This document shows, one piece after another, positions 27,139 to 35,774 of a DNA stretch of 42,234 nt; within the stretch, counting starts at the first letter, position 1, and each line of letters starts with the position of its first letter. Position numbers and translations under genes: made by a program. The notes beneath the pieces are model-generated. The model had not been told where the DNA came from and did no database searches. It saw only the letters and a program-made list of their open reading frames with translations. Source of the DNA: CAJMNU01 sp905214855 (GTDB lineage: Bacteria > Bacillota > Clostridia > Lachnospirales > Lachnospiraceae); contig CALADM010000038.1 of the NCBI GenBank assembly GCA_937890595.1, positions 1-42,234 of the forward strand. The letters run 5' to 3'.

Positions 27139-29379
27139 ATGGACATGGCAGAAAAAATTTTAAAAACAGAGTATTCTGAGGAAATGCAGAAAAGTTATAT
27201 GAACTATTCCATGAGCGTGATTACTGCTCGTGCCATACCAGATGCCAGAGATGGATTAAAACCGGTACAGCGCCGTGTACTTTATGACATGGGAGAACTT
27301 CATTTGGGTCATGATAAGCCACATAGAAAATCTGCCCGTATCGTTGGAGATACGATGGGTAAATACCATCCGCATGGAGACAGCTCTATTTATGAGACGC
27401 TGGTGGTGATGAGTCAGGATTTTAAAAAAGGTATGGCTCTTGTCAATGGGCATGGAAACTTTGGTTCTATTGAAGGGGATGGTGCCGCAGCGATGCGTTA
27501 TACAGAGGCACGTCTGGAAAAATTTGCGGAAGAAGTCTATTTAAAGGATTTGGATAAGACGGTTCGTTTTGTCCCGAACTATGACGAGACGGAAAAAGAA
27601 CCAGAAGTACTTCCTGTGCGTGTCCCCAATCTTCTTGTGAATGGTGCAGAGGGAATTGCTGTTGGTATGAGTACCAGTATTCCACCTCACAATCTTGGAG
27701 AGGTCATAGATCTGGTGAAAGCCTATATTGATACTCCTGATATGAGTACAGAGGAGATGCTTGGTGTATTGCATGGTCCGGATTTTCCAACAGGGGGGAT
27801 CATTGCCAATAAAAGTGATCTTCTTTCTATCTACGAGACAGGAATGGGAAAGATCAAGCTGAGAGGCTGTATGGAAGTAGAACTGGGAAGGCGTAAGGCA
27901 GACAAGGATAAGCTGGTCATTACACAGATCCCATATACCATGGTAGGAAGTGGTATTAACAAATTCCTCAGTGATGTAGCAGATCTGGCAGAGAGCAAGA
28001 AGCTCACAGATGTTGTGGATATCTCAAACCAGTCCAGTAAAGAAGGCATCCGTATTGTGTTGGAGTTGAAAAAAGATGCAGATGTCGAGAAAATTAAAAA
28101 TATTCTTTATAAAAAGACAAAACTGGAAGATACGTTTGGTGTAAATATGCTGGCGATCGCACATGGTCGTCCAGAAACATTGAATTTAAAGGGAATTCTG
28201 AAACATTTTATGGAATTCCAGTATGAAAATACAGAGAAAAAATATCAGGTTCTTTTAGAAAAAGAACTGGAGAAGAAAGAAATCCGAGAAGGACTGATCC
28301 GCGCCTGTGATGTAATAGATCTGATCATTGCTGTTTTAAGGGGGGCAAAGAATCTCTCAGATGCCAAGGCATGTCTGATCCATGGAGATACCAGTAAGAT
28401 CCAATTCCGTATGTCTGGTTTTGAGGAAGAGGCAAAAAAACTTTGTTTTACAGAAAAACAGGCATCTGCGATTTTAGAGATGCGTCTTCAAAAATTGATC
28501 GGTCTGGAATTGATGGCATTACAGAAGGAATATCGTGAAAGCCTTAAAAAAATTGCTGAGTACCAGCATATTTTAAGAAGCAGAAAAAATATGGATACAG
28601 TGATCAAGAAAGATCTGGATCATATCAAAAAAGAGTTTGCTGTGCCGCGTCGGACGAGGATCGAGGATGGGAAAGAGGCTGTTTATGTAGAGGAAGAGGC
28701 ACCTGTTCAGGAAGTTGCGTTTGTGATGGATCGTTTTGGATATTGCAGGTTGTTAGATCGCTCTGTATATGAAAGAAATCAAGAACAGATTGAGAGTGAA
28801 CATCCACATGTGATCCGTTGTCTGACCTCAGATAAAATCTGTTTGTTTACAGCAGAAGGGATGCTGCATCAGATTAAAGCACAGGATATCCCTTTAACTA
28901 GATTAAAAGATAAAGGTACACCGATCGATAATCTATGTAAGTATGATGGAAGCAAAGAAGAACTGGTCTTGGTGACAAATGCAGAAGCGATTCAGGAGAA
29001 GAATCTTTTATTTGCAACAGCACAGGGAATGGTGAAAGTAGTTCCATCTTCTGAATTTGAAACCAACAACAGGGCAGTTGCCTCTACCAAATTACAAGAT
29101 GAAGATAAGATCATTGCAATTCGGATTTTACAGGAAGAGACGGATGTGGTCTTACAGACTACAAATGGGATTTTCCTCCGTTTCCCACTGGAAGAAATTT
29201 CTCTGATGAAAAAGAATGCAAAGGGAGTCAGAGGAATTAAACTGTCGGAGAAAGAAAAATTAGAGCGAGTATATCTTTTGAGTGAAGATTCTATAGCTAC
29301 CTATAAAGAAAAAGAAGTACATTTGAACCGTCTGAAACAGGGAAAGAGGGACGGCAAAGGAACAAAGGCAAGAGGATAG
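27139..29379 (+). CDS. parC: DNA topoisomerase IV-like subunit A (ParC/GyrA family)
   Basis: A 746-residue DNA-cleavage subunit. The catalytic Tyr lies in AAMRYTEARL. The quinolone region reads HPHGDSSIYETLVVMSQDF: Ser and Glu at the two resistance sites are unmutated and of the ParC pattern (SSIYE). The C-terminal domain has degenerate beta-pinwheel blades but no GyrA box (the QRRGGKG motif expected after the first blade is absent), so supercoiling activity is unlikely and decatenation likely. It ends in a Lys/Arg-rich tail. It is co-transcribed with parE. Clostridia can carry several type II pairs, so the ParC name is probable, not proved. Confidence 0.85.
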   Translation: MDMAEKILKTEYSEEMQKSYMNYSMSVITARAIPDARDGLKPVQRRVLYDMGELHLGHDKPHRKSARIVGDTMGKYHPHGDSSIYETLVVMSQDFKKGMALVNGHGNFGSIEGDGAAAMRYTEARLEKFAEEVYLKDLDKTVRFVPNYDETEKEPEVLPVRVPNLLVNGAEGIAVGMSTSIPPHNLGEVIDLVKAYIDTPDMSTEEMLGVLHGPDFPTGGIIANKSDLLSIYETGMGKIKLRGCMEVELGRRKADKDKLVITQIPYTMVGSGINKFLSDVADLAESKKLTDVVDISNQSSKEGIRIVLELKKDADVEKIKNILYKKTKLEDTFGVNMLAIAHGRPETLNLKGILKHFMEFQYENTEKKYQVLLEKELEKKEIREGLIRACDVIDLIIAVLRGAKNLSDAKACLIHGDTSKIQFRMSGFEEEAKKLCFTEKQASAILEMRLQKLIGLELMALQKEYRESLKKIAEYQHILRSRKNMDTVIKKDLDHIKKEFAVPRRTRIEDGKEAVYVEEEAPVQEVAFVMDRFGYCRLLDRSVYERNQEQIESEHPHVIRCLTSDKICLFTAEGMLHQIKAQDIPLTRLKDKGTPIDNLCKYDGSKEELVLVTNAEAIQEKNLLFATAQGMVKVVPSSEFETNNRAVASTKLQDEDKIIAIRILQEETDVVLQTTNGIFLRFPLEEISLMKKNAKGVRGIKLSEKEKLERVYLLSEDSIATYKEKEVHLNRLKQGKRDGKGTKARG

Positions 29380-29490
29380 ATCAAAAATAGTTTATCATAC
29401 AAAAAGCATTTCCCAGAGCGACAGATTTGGAGAAAAAAGGCAGGAATGTTTGTGTAATGCGTACAAATGTATTTTTATCACGAATAACTC

Positions 29491-29519
29491 TTGCAAAAAG
29501 TTTCATTTTGGTATAGGAT
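29491..29519 (+). promoter_or_regulatory. Promoter of asd
   Basis: TTGCAA (29491-29496), 17 bases, TAGGAT (29514-29519). No leader structure is seen. Confidence 0.45.
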
Positions 29520-29555
29520 AGGTAGCATCAAAATTTGAAACAAGGAGCATCTGTT

Positions 29556-30641
29556 ATGGAAAGAAAATTAAGAGTTGGTGTATTAGGTGCTACCGGTATG
29601 GTAGGACAGAGATTTATTGCATTATTAGAAAATCATCCATGGTATGAGGTTGTCACTGTGGCGGCAAGCCCACGTTCCGCAGGAAAGACATATGAGGATG
29701 CTGTGGCAGGACGTTGGAAAATGACCACTCCTATGCCGGAAAGTGTTAAAAAACTGATTGTCATGAATGTAAATGAAGTGGAGAAAGTCGCAGCCAGTGT
29801 AGATTTTGTTTTTAGTGCGGTGGATATGACAAAAGATGAGATCCGTGCGATCGAAGAGGCTTATGCAAAGACAGAGACTCCGGTTGTTTCTAACAACAGT
29901 GCACATCGCTGGACTCCAGATGTGCCAATGGTAGTGCCGGAGATTAATCCAGAGCATTTTGATGTGATCAAATTCCAGAAAGAGCGTTTGGGTACAACAA
30001 GAGGCTTTATTGCTGTAAAACCGAACTGTTCTATTCAAAGTTATGCTCCGGTTTTGACAGCATGGAAGGAGTTTGAACCATATGAAGTGGTTGCCACTAC
30101 ATATCAGGCGATCTCAGGAGCAGGAAAGACATTTAAAGACTGGCCAGAGATGGAGGGAAATATCATTCCATACATTGGCGGTGAGGAAGAAAAGAGTGAA
30201 CAGGAGCCATTAAGACTCTGGGGTAAGATTGAAGATGGTGTGATCGTAAAGGCACAAGAACCAAAGATCACATGTCAGTGTATCCGTGTTCCCGTATTGA
30301 ATGGACATACCGCTGCTGTATTCGTAAAATTCAGAAAGAAACCAACAAAGGAAGAGCTGATTGACCGTATGGTGAATTTTAAAGGACTTCCACAGGAATT
30401 AGAACTTCCAAGTGCGCCAAAACAGTTTATCCAGTATTTGGAGGAAGATAATCGTCCTCAGGTCAGCTTGGATGTGGATTTTGAGAATGGAATGGGCGTT
30501 TCTATCGGACGTTTGCGTGAAGACAGTATTTACGATTATAAGTTTGTAGGTCTTTCTCATAATACGGTGCGTGGTGCAGCAGGTGGTGCAGTATTATGTG
30601 CAGAACTTTTGACAGCAAAAGGATATATCAAGGAAAAATAA
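29556..30641 (+). CDS. asd: Aspartate-semialdehyde dehydrogenase
   Basis: The start at 29556 is chosen because AAGGAG lies 8 bases before it. The 361-residue enzyme makes aspartate semialdehyde from aspartyl phosphate with NADPH, for lysine, diaminopimelate, threonine and methionine. The Rossmann motif GATGMVGQRF is at about 10-19. Catalytic Cys C158 is in KPNCSIQSY, followed by YQAISGAGK. The late His motif is RVPVLNGHTAAV. Length and sequence fit the archaeal/fungal-type family rather than the E. coli type. It is single, not beside other lysine genes. A terminator hairpin follows. Confidence 0.95.
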   Translation: MERKLRVGVLGATGMVGQRFIALLENHPWYEVVTVAASPRSAGKTYEDAVAGRWKMTTPMPESVKKLIVMNVNEVEKVAASVDFVFSAVDMTKDEIRAIEEAYAKTETPVVSNNSAHRWTPDVPMVVPEINPEHFDVIKFQKERLGTTRGFIAVKPNCSIQSYAPVLTAWKEFEPYEVVATTYQAISGAGKTFKDWPEMEGNIIPYIGGEEEKSEQEPLRLWGKIEDGVIVKAQEPKITCQCIRVPVLNGHTAAVFVKFRKKPTKEELIDRMVNFKGLPQELELPSAPKQFIQYLEEDNRPQVSLDVDFENGMGVSIGRLREDSIYDYKFVGLSHNTVRGAAGGAVLCAELLTAKGYIKEK

Positions 30642-30663
30642 AAATATACTATAGTTGATCTTG

Positions 30664-30711
30664 TGCCGGGAAGAGTGATAGAATATTTGCTTTTTCCGGC
30701 ATTTGATTTCT
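30664..30711 (+). terminator. Terminator of asd
   Basis: TGCCGGGAAGAG (30664-30675) pairs with CTTTTTCCGGCA (30690-30701) with G-T pairs, followed by TTTGATTTCT. Confidence 0.65.
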
Positions 30712-30830
30712 ATAAAAATGGTTGCTTTTTTTGAGGATTCAGTATAAAGTAAAGATGTGAAATGTAATGGTTTTCACAATGACAGGAGAAAAAGTTCAAA
30801 ACGGCAGATGGAGCGGAGGAATAAAAGGCA

Positions 30831-31883
30831 ATGGGAATGACAAAGCAGCAATTTGGGACAATGCCGGATGGAGAGGTTGTGTATTTGTATACACTGACGA
30901 ATGAGAATGGGATAGAGGCTTCTTTTACTGATCTAGGAGGAACCTGGGTATCCATGAAAGTGCCGGATCGAGAGGGAAAACTGGCGGATGTCGTACAGGG
31001 ATACGACTGCGTACAGGATTATTTGGGAAATAATACTCATTTTGGTGCAATTGTTGGAAGAAATGCCAACAGGATTGGAAATGCAGAATTCTCTTTAGAT
31101 GGGAAAATATATCGTCTGGCAGAGAATGATGGAGTAAATAACCTGCACAGCGGACCGGATCTGTATCATGACAGAGTATGGGAAACTGAGTATGAAGAAA
31201 CAGAGATGGGGCTTACACTCTCTTTTTCGCTTTTTAGCCCGCATATGGATCAAGGATATCCTGGCAATGCAGATATTCAGGTAGACTATACTTTGACACC
31301 AGATAATGCTGTCATGATCACATATCATATGACTGCAGATCAGGATACGATTGCCAATTTTACGAATCACAGTTACTTTAATTTAAAGGGACATGCATGT
31401 GAGGATATTTCAACACAGAAAGTACAAATTTTTGCAGATTACTTTACACCAACAGATGCAGGTTCTATCCCGACAGGAGAATTGCGTGCGGTGAAGGGAA
31501 CTCCTATGGATTTTACCGAGAAGAAAGCAATTGGGCGTGATATTGATTCTGATTATGAACAGATCGTATTGGGTCATGGGTTTGATCATAACTGGGTTTT
31601 GAAGAAAGAAGAGGGAATGGCTTTGGCAGCAAAGGCATTTGATGAGGAAAGCGGTCGTGTGATGGAAGTCTATACCGATCTTCCGGGAATGCAGTTTTAT
31701 ACAGCAAATTTCCTAGATAATGAAAAGGGAAAAGAGGGTGTTGTCTATAAAAGACGCTCTTCTTATTGCTTTGAGACACAGTATGCTCCAGATGCGATAA
31801 ATAAACCTGAGTTTGCTTCTCCTGTCTTAAAAGCAGGTGACGAGTATCATACAACAACAGTGTACCGGTTTATGACAGAATAA
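30831..31883 (+). CDS. galM: Aldose 1-epimerase (galactose mutarotase)
   Basis: A 350-residue beta-sandwich enzyme that interconverts alpha and beta anomers of glucose and galactose. The motifs fit: VVQGYDCVQDY, GAIVGRNANRI, NNLHSG (substrate His), ANFTNHSYFNLKGH (catalytic His) and a late CFETQYAPDAIN (catalytic Glu). No signal peptide. The ribosome site GGAGG is 11 bases before the ATG; a second ATG 6 bases on is also possible. It is single, with its own terminator, apart from GH51 and any galactose genes. Confidence 0.95.
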   Translation: MGMTKQQFGTMPDGEVVYLYTLTNENGIEASFTDLGGTWVSMKVPDREGKLADVVQGYDCVQDYLGNNTHFGAIVGRNANRIGNAEFSLDGKIYRLAENDGVNNLHSGPDLYHDRVWETEYEETEMGLTLSFSLFSPHMDQGYPGNADIQVDYTLTPDNAVMITYHMTADQDTIANFTNHSYFNLKGHACEDISTQKVQIFADYFTPTDAGSIPTGELRAVKGTPMDFTEKKAIGRDIDSDYEQIVLGHGFDHNWVLKKEEGMALAAKAFDEESGRVMEVYTDLPGMQFYTANFLDNEKGKEGVVYKRRSSYCFETQYAPDAINKPEFASPVLKAGDEYHTTTVYRFMTE

Positions 31884-31901
31884 AAAGGACAGAATAGGAA
31901 G

Positions 31902-31935
31902 AAGGGACTGCTGGGAAAGGTGGGCAGCCCCTTTT
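31902..31935 (+). terminator. Terminator of galM
   Basis: AAGGG-CTGC (31902-31911) pairs with GCAG-CCCTT (31924-31933) with one mismatch, running into TTTT. Confidence 0.7.
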
Positions 31936-31972
31936 CGTGTGTTACAAAAAATACGAACAGGAGGAATACTTT

Positions 31973-32752
31973 GTGATACAGGCGAGAAACTATGTTAAGG
32001 CAGAAAGCCTTCAGGAAGCCTATGAATTAAACCAGAGTAAAGGAACTCAGATTATAGGGGGAATGCTCTGGCTGAGAATGGGAAATAAAACAAAACAGAC
32101 ATTATTGGATTTATCTGATCTGGAGTTGGATTATATCAAGGAAACAGAAGACGAGTTTTTGATCGGAGCGATGACAACGCTTCGTGAATTGGAGACCCAT
32201 GTAAGGCTGAATGAGGAGTTTAATGAGATTTTTAAGGAGTGTACCAGACATATTGTAGGAGTTCAGTTTAGAAATACCGCAACGATAGGAGGAAGTGTAT
32301 TTGGACGTTTTGGATTTTCAGATATACTCACTGCACTTTTAGCATTGGATACCTATGTGGAATTTTATCATGAGGGAAGAGTTTCGTTGTCTGAATTTGC
32401 TAAAAGACCACAGAGTATAGAAGAGAGAGATCTGATCGTTCGGATCATAATCAAAAAAGACGGAAGAAAAGCAATATATCAAAGTCAGAGATTGGCACAG
32501 ACAGATTTTCCGCAGATCGCCTGTTGTGTGGCAAAAAAGGATACACAGTGGTTTGTCAGTGTGGGCGCAAGACCAGAACGTGCAGTATGTATTTCTTTTG
32601 AAGATACTAAGGATAAAGAAAATATGGCAAAAGAGGCGGCAGAACAGTTTTCCTACCGTGATAATATGAGGGCAAGTGCGGCATACAGAAAAGCACTCGC
32701 TGAAATTTATATTAAAAGAGCAATGAAAACATGGACGGAGGGAGAAGCATGA
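31973..32752 (+). CDS. Molybdenum hydroxylase FAD subunit (XdhB/CoxM-like)
   Basis: The start is the GTG at 31973, placed by AGGAGG 8 bases before it; no ATG serves. The 259-residue protein binds FAD with TIGGSVFGRFGFSDILTAL, the usual second signature; the first, GGTDLL in relatives, is altered to GGMLWL. It is the FAD subunit of a three-gene molybdenum hydroxylase, overlapping the next gene by the ATGA motif. It passes electrons between the FeS subunit and NAD or another acceptor. Confidence 0.9.
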   Translation: MIQARNYVKAESLQEAYELNQSKGTQIIGGMLWLRMGNKTKQTLLDLSDLELDYIKETEDEFLIGAMTTLRELETHVRLNEEFNEIFKECTRHIVGVQFRNTATIGGSVFGRFGFSDILTALLALDTYVEFYHEGRVSLSEFAKRPQSIEERDLIVRIIIKKDGRKAIYQSQRLAQTDFPQIACCVAKKDTQWFVSVGARPERAVCISFEDTKDKENMAKEAAEQFSYRDNMRASAAYRKALAEIYIKRAMKTWTEGEA

Positions 32753-33210
32753 CCATTCAATTTATCTTAAATGGGAAAAAAACAACGGTTGAGATTGAAC
32801 CGGATATGACATTATTTTCTCTTCTGCGTCAGAAGGGATGCCTGAGCGTAAAGTGTGGATGTGAGACAACAAACTGTGGTTTGTGTACTGTCCTGTTAGA
32901 TGGAAAATCTGTACTTTCTTGCTCTGTACCGGCTGGTCGTATAGATGGGAGAGAAGTCTATACTTTGGAAGGACTTCAGGATGAAGCAGCAGAAATTGGG
33001 CGTTTTCTGGCAGAGGAAGGCGCAGAGCAGTGCGGATTTTGCAGTCCTGGATTTATTATGAATGTGATTGCCATGATAAATGAGATCCCAGAGCCATCAG
33101 AAGAGGCGATCAAAGAATATATGGCAGGCAATTTGTGCCGATGCAGCGGATATATGTCTCAGTTGAGGGCGCTTACAAAATATGTCCAGTATAAAAAGGA
33201 GGTGCGCTAA
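32749..33210 (+). CDS. Molybdenum hydroxylase [2Fe-2S] subunit (XdhC/CoxS-like)
   Basis: The start at 32749 is set by GGAGG and by ATGA overlap with the FAD gene. The 153-residue protein has a ferredoxin-like cluster (CGCETTNCGLC, then SVLSC) and a helical second cluster domain (CGFCSPGFIMN, GNLCRCSGY). All eight Cys are present. It joins the FAD and molybdenum subunits. The ORF stops directly before the Mo subunit start. Confidence 0.93.
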   Translation: MTIQFILNGKKTTVEIEPDMTLFSLLRQKGCLSVKCGCETTNCGLCTVLLDGKSVLSCSVPAGRIDGREVYTLEGLQDEAAEIGRFLAEEGAEQCGFCSPGFIMNVIAMINEIPEPSEEAIKEYMAGNLCRCSGYMSQLRALTKYVQYKKEVR

Positions 33211-35511
33211 ATGGAAAAAACGATGCGCTATGTAAACACTCCTGTCATTAAAAAAGATGCAATGGCTCTTGTAACAGGAAAGCCAGTGTATACAGACGAT
33301 CTGGCACCAAAAAACTGTCTGATCGTAAAGGTATTGAGGAGTCCTCATGCAAATGCGATGATTGAGAGTATTGATACTTCAGTAGCTTACCGAGTTCCGG
33401 GAATTGCATGTATCCTTACTTGGGAAGATGTTCCCCAGAAACGTTTTACAATGGCAGGGCAGACATATCCGGAGCCTAGCCCGTATGACCGCTTGATCTT
33501 AGACAGGCAAGTCCGTTTTGTGGGAGATGCTGTTGCGATTGTAGCAGGTGAAACAGAGAAAGCAGTAGATAAAGCACTTTCTTTGATCCGTGTGAAATAT
33601 CAGGTTTTGGATGCCGTTTTAGATTTCCGTACAGCAAAGGATAATGCTGTTTTAGTGCATCCGGAAGAATCTTGGCGTTCTCTTTGCCCAGTTGGTGCAG
33701 ATAACAAGAGAAATTTGTGTGCGTCAGATGTAAGCGGATCTGGAGATGTGGATGCCGTTCTTGCTTCCTGTGCATACACCATTGAGAGAACCTATCATAC
33801 AGTGGCAAATCAGCAGGCAATGATGGAAACATTCCGCACATACACGACTATGGATGCTTATGGAAGATTGAATGTGGTAGCTTCTACACAGGTTCCGTTT
33901 CATGCAAGAAGAATTTTAGCTCATGCATTGGATGTTCCAAAATCTAAGATCCGTGTGATCAAACCACGTATTGGTGGAGGTTTTGGAGCGAAACAGACTG
34001 TAGTTGCAGAGGTGTATCCGGCAATTGTTACGATGAAAACAGGACTTCCTGCCAAAATGAATTATACACGGTATGAGTCTCAGATTGCTTCTTCTCCTCG
34101 TCATGAGATGGAGATTACAGTGCGGGCTGGAGCAGATGAGAATGGTATATTAAAGGCACTTGATGTATATACACTTTCCAATACGGGGGCTTATGGCGAG
34201 CATGGACCTACAACAGTAGGACTTTCTGGACATAAGTCTATACCGCTTTACCGTACACAGGCACACCGTTTTGCATATGATGTAGTCTATACCAATCATA
34301 TGTCATCCGGTGCATACAGGGGGTATGGCGCAACACAGGGAATTTTTGCTGTAGAATCTGCGATCAACGAACTGGCTGAGAAAATGGGAATTGATCCAGT
34401 AGCGTTCCGTGAGAAAAATATGGTGCGTGAAGGTGATATTATGCCGGCGTATTATAATGAAAAGAGCAATAGCTGTGCTTTGGATCGCTGTATGGCAAGA
34501 GCAAAAGAGATGATAGGCTGGGATGGTAAATATCCGTCCAGAGATATGGGCAATGGAAAAGTGCGTGGTATAGGTGTTGCAATGGCAATGCAGGGATCTT
34601 CTATCTCCAATGTGGATGTAGGATCTGTATCTATCAAGGTAAATGATGATGGCTTTTATAGTTTGATGATCGGTGCTTCTGATATGGGAACAGGATGTGA
34701 TACCATTTTAGCGCAGATGGCAGCAGATTGTTTAGAGTGTAATATGGATGAGATCATTGTTCATGGTACAGATACTGATATTTCCCCATATGATTCTGGT
34801 TCTTATGCATCCAGTACTACTTATCTGACTGGAATGGCTGTTGTACAGGCTTGTGAGAAATTGCGTAAAAATATGATTGAAAAAGCAGCACAGTATTTAG
34901 AGTGTGATGCAGATAGTTTGGAATTTGATGGCACAAAGGTATACCAGCCAGATGGAGAAAAATCCATTACACGTCAGGAAATTGGAAACCGCATTATGTG
35001 TAACAATGAAAATGATCTGACAGCAAGTGTGAGTCATTCTTCACCAGTTTCACCGCCTCCTTTTATGGTCGGAATGGCTGAGGTAGAAGTGGATCAGGAA
35101 ACAGGACAGGCAGAGCTGATTGATTATGTCGCAGTGGTAGATTGTGGAACTGTGGTGAATCCAAATCTGGCGAGGGTACAGACAGAAGGTGGTATCGCAC
35201 AGGGAATCGGAATGGCACTCTATGAGGACATTACATATTCTGAAAAAGGACAGCTGTATCAGAATTCTTTGATGCAGTATAAGATCCCGACTCGTCTGGA
35301 TGTGGGAAAAATCCGTGTTGAATTTGAGAGCAGCTATGAGCCGACAGGACCATTTGGAGCGAAATCAATTGGAGAGATTGTGATTAATACACCATCTCCA
35401 GCGATCGCACAGGCAATCTATAATGCTTCCCATGTGCGTGTGAGAGAACTTCCGATTACGGCAGAGAAGATATTTTTCGGAATGCAGCAGCAGAAAGAAA
35501 CAGACAGATAA
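33211..35511 (+). CDS. Molybdenum hydroxylase large subunit (xanthine dehydrogenase family)
   Basis: A 766-residue molybdopterin-binding subunit. Motifs: GGGFGAKQ, GAYRGYGATQG, and the catalytic Glu E722 in GPFGAKSIGEIVI. The start is flush with the FeS stop, with AGGAGG 7 bases before the ATG. Such enzymes hydroxylate purines or other aromatic rings. The substrate-binding residues cannot be assigned by eye, so xanthine dehydrogenase is only the family name. No molybdopterin-maturation (xdhC/mobA-type) or purine-degradation gene is beside it. It is the end of the operon. Confidence 0.9.
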   Translation: MEKTMRYVNTPVIKKDAMALVTGKPVYTDDLAPKNCLIVKVLRSPHANAMIESIDTSVAYRVPGIACILTWEDVPQKRFTMAGQTYPEPSPYDRLILDRQVRFVGDAVAIVAGETEKAVDKALSLIRVKYQVLDAVLDFRTAKDNAVLVHPEESWRSLCPVGADNKRNLCASDVSGSGDVDAVLASCAYTIERTYHTVANQQAMMETFRTYTTMDAYGRLNVVASTQVPFHARRILAHALDVPKSKIRVIKPRIGGGFGAKQTVVAEVYPAIVTMKTGLPAKMNYTRYESQIASSPRHEMEITVRAGADENGILKALDVYTLSNTGAYGEHGPTTVGLSGHKSIPLYRTQAHRFAYDVVYTNHMSSGAYRGYGATQGIFAVESAINELAEKMGIDPVAFREKNMVREGDIMPAYYNEKSNSCALDRCMARAKEMIGWDGKYPSRDMGNGKVRGIGVAMAMQGSSISNVDVGSVSIKVNDDGFYSLMIGASDMGTGCDTILAQMAADCLECNMDEIIVHGTDTDISPYDSGSYASSTTYLTGMAVVQACEKLRKNMIEKAAQYLECDADSLEFDGTKVYQPDGEKSITRQEIGNRIMCNNENDLTASVSHSSPVSPPPFMVGMAEVEVDQETGQAELIDYVAVVDCGTVVNPNLARVQTEGGIAQGIGMALYEDITYSEKGQLYQNSLMQYKIPTRLDVGKIRVEFESSYEPTGPFGAKSIGEIVINTPSPAIAQAIYNASHVRVRELPITAEKIFFGMQQQKETDR

Positions 35512-35587
35512 TAAAAGGCTGTACTTGTTGAAAAAAGTCTCAGGGATTGATCTGGGATTCTTATATACAGAAGAAGAAAAAAGAATG

Positions 35588-35624
35588 GGTGGGACTGACA
35601 GAATATGTCAGTTTCACCTATTTT
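35588..35624 (+). terminator. Terminator of the molybdenum hydroxylase operon
   Basis: GGTGGGACTGACA (35588-35600) pairs with TGTCAGTTTCACC (35606-35618) with two G-T pairs, followed by TATTTTC. Confidence 0.65.
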
Positions 35625-35774
35625 CATCCTACATAGTTCTGAAAAACGAAAATAAATATGTTTTAAGAAGACTTTTTTGTTGTAAAGTCCAATAGCTTTA
35701 AAGTAAAAAAGTTTTTGGTTGCTACAATAAGAAAAATGTGATAAGATAAGGAAGCCCAAAGAAAGAGGAATAGT

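Noticed and set aside
25211..29379. Naming the pair gyrB-gyrA
   Set aside because: The cleavage subunit has no GyrA box and a ParC-type SSIYE quinolone region, so topoisomerase IV is more likely. It is not proof, since some genomes have extra gyrase pairs.
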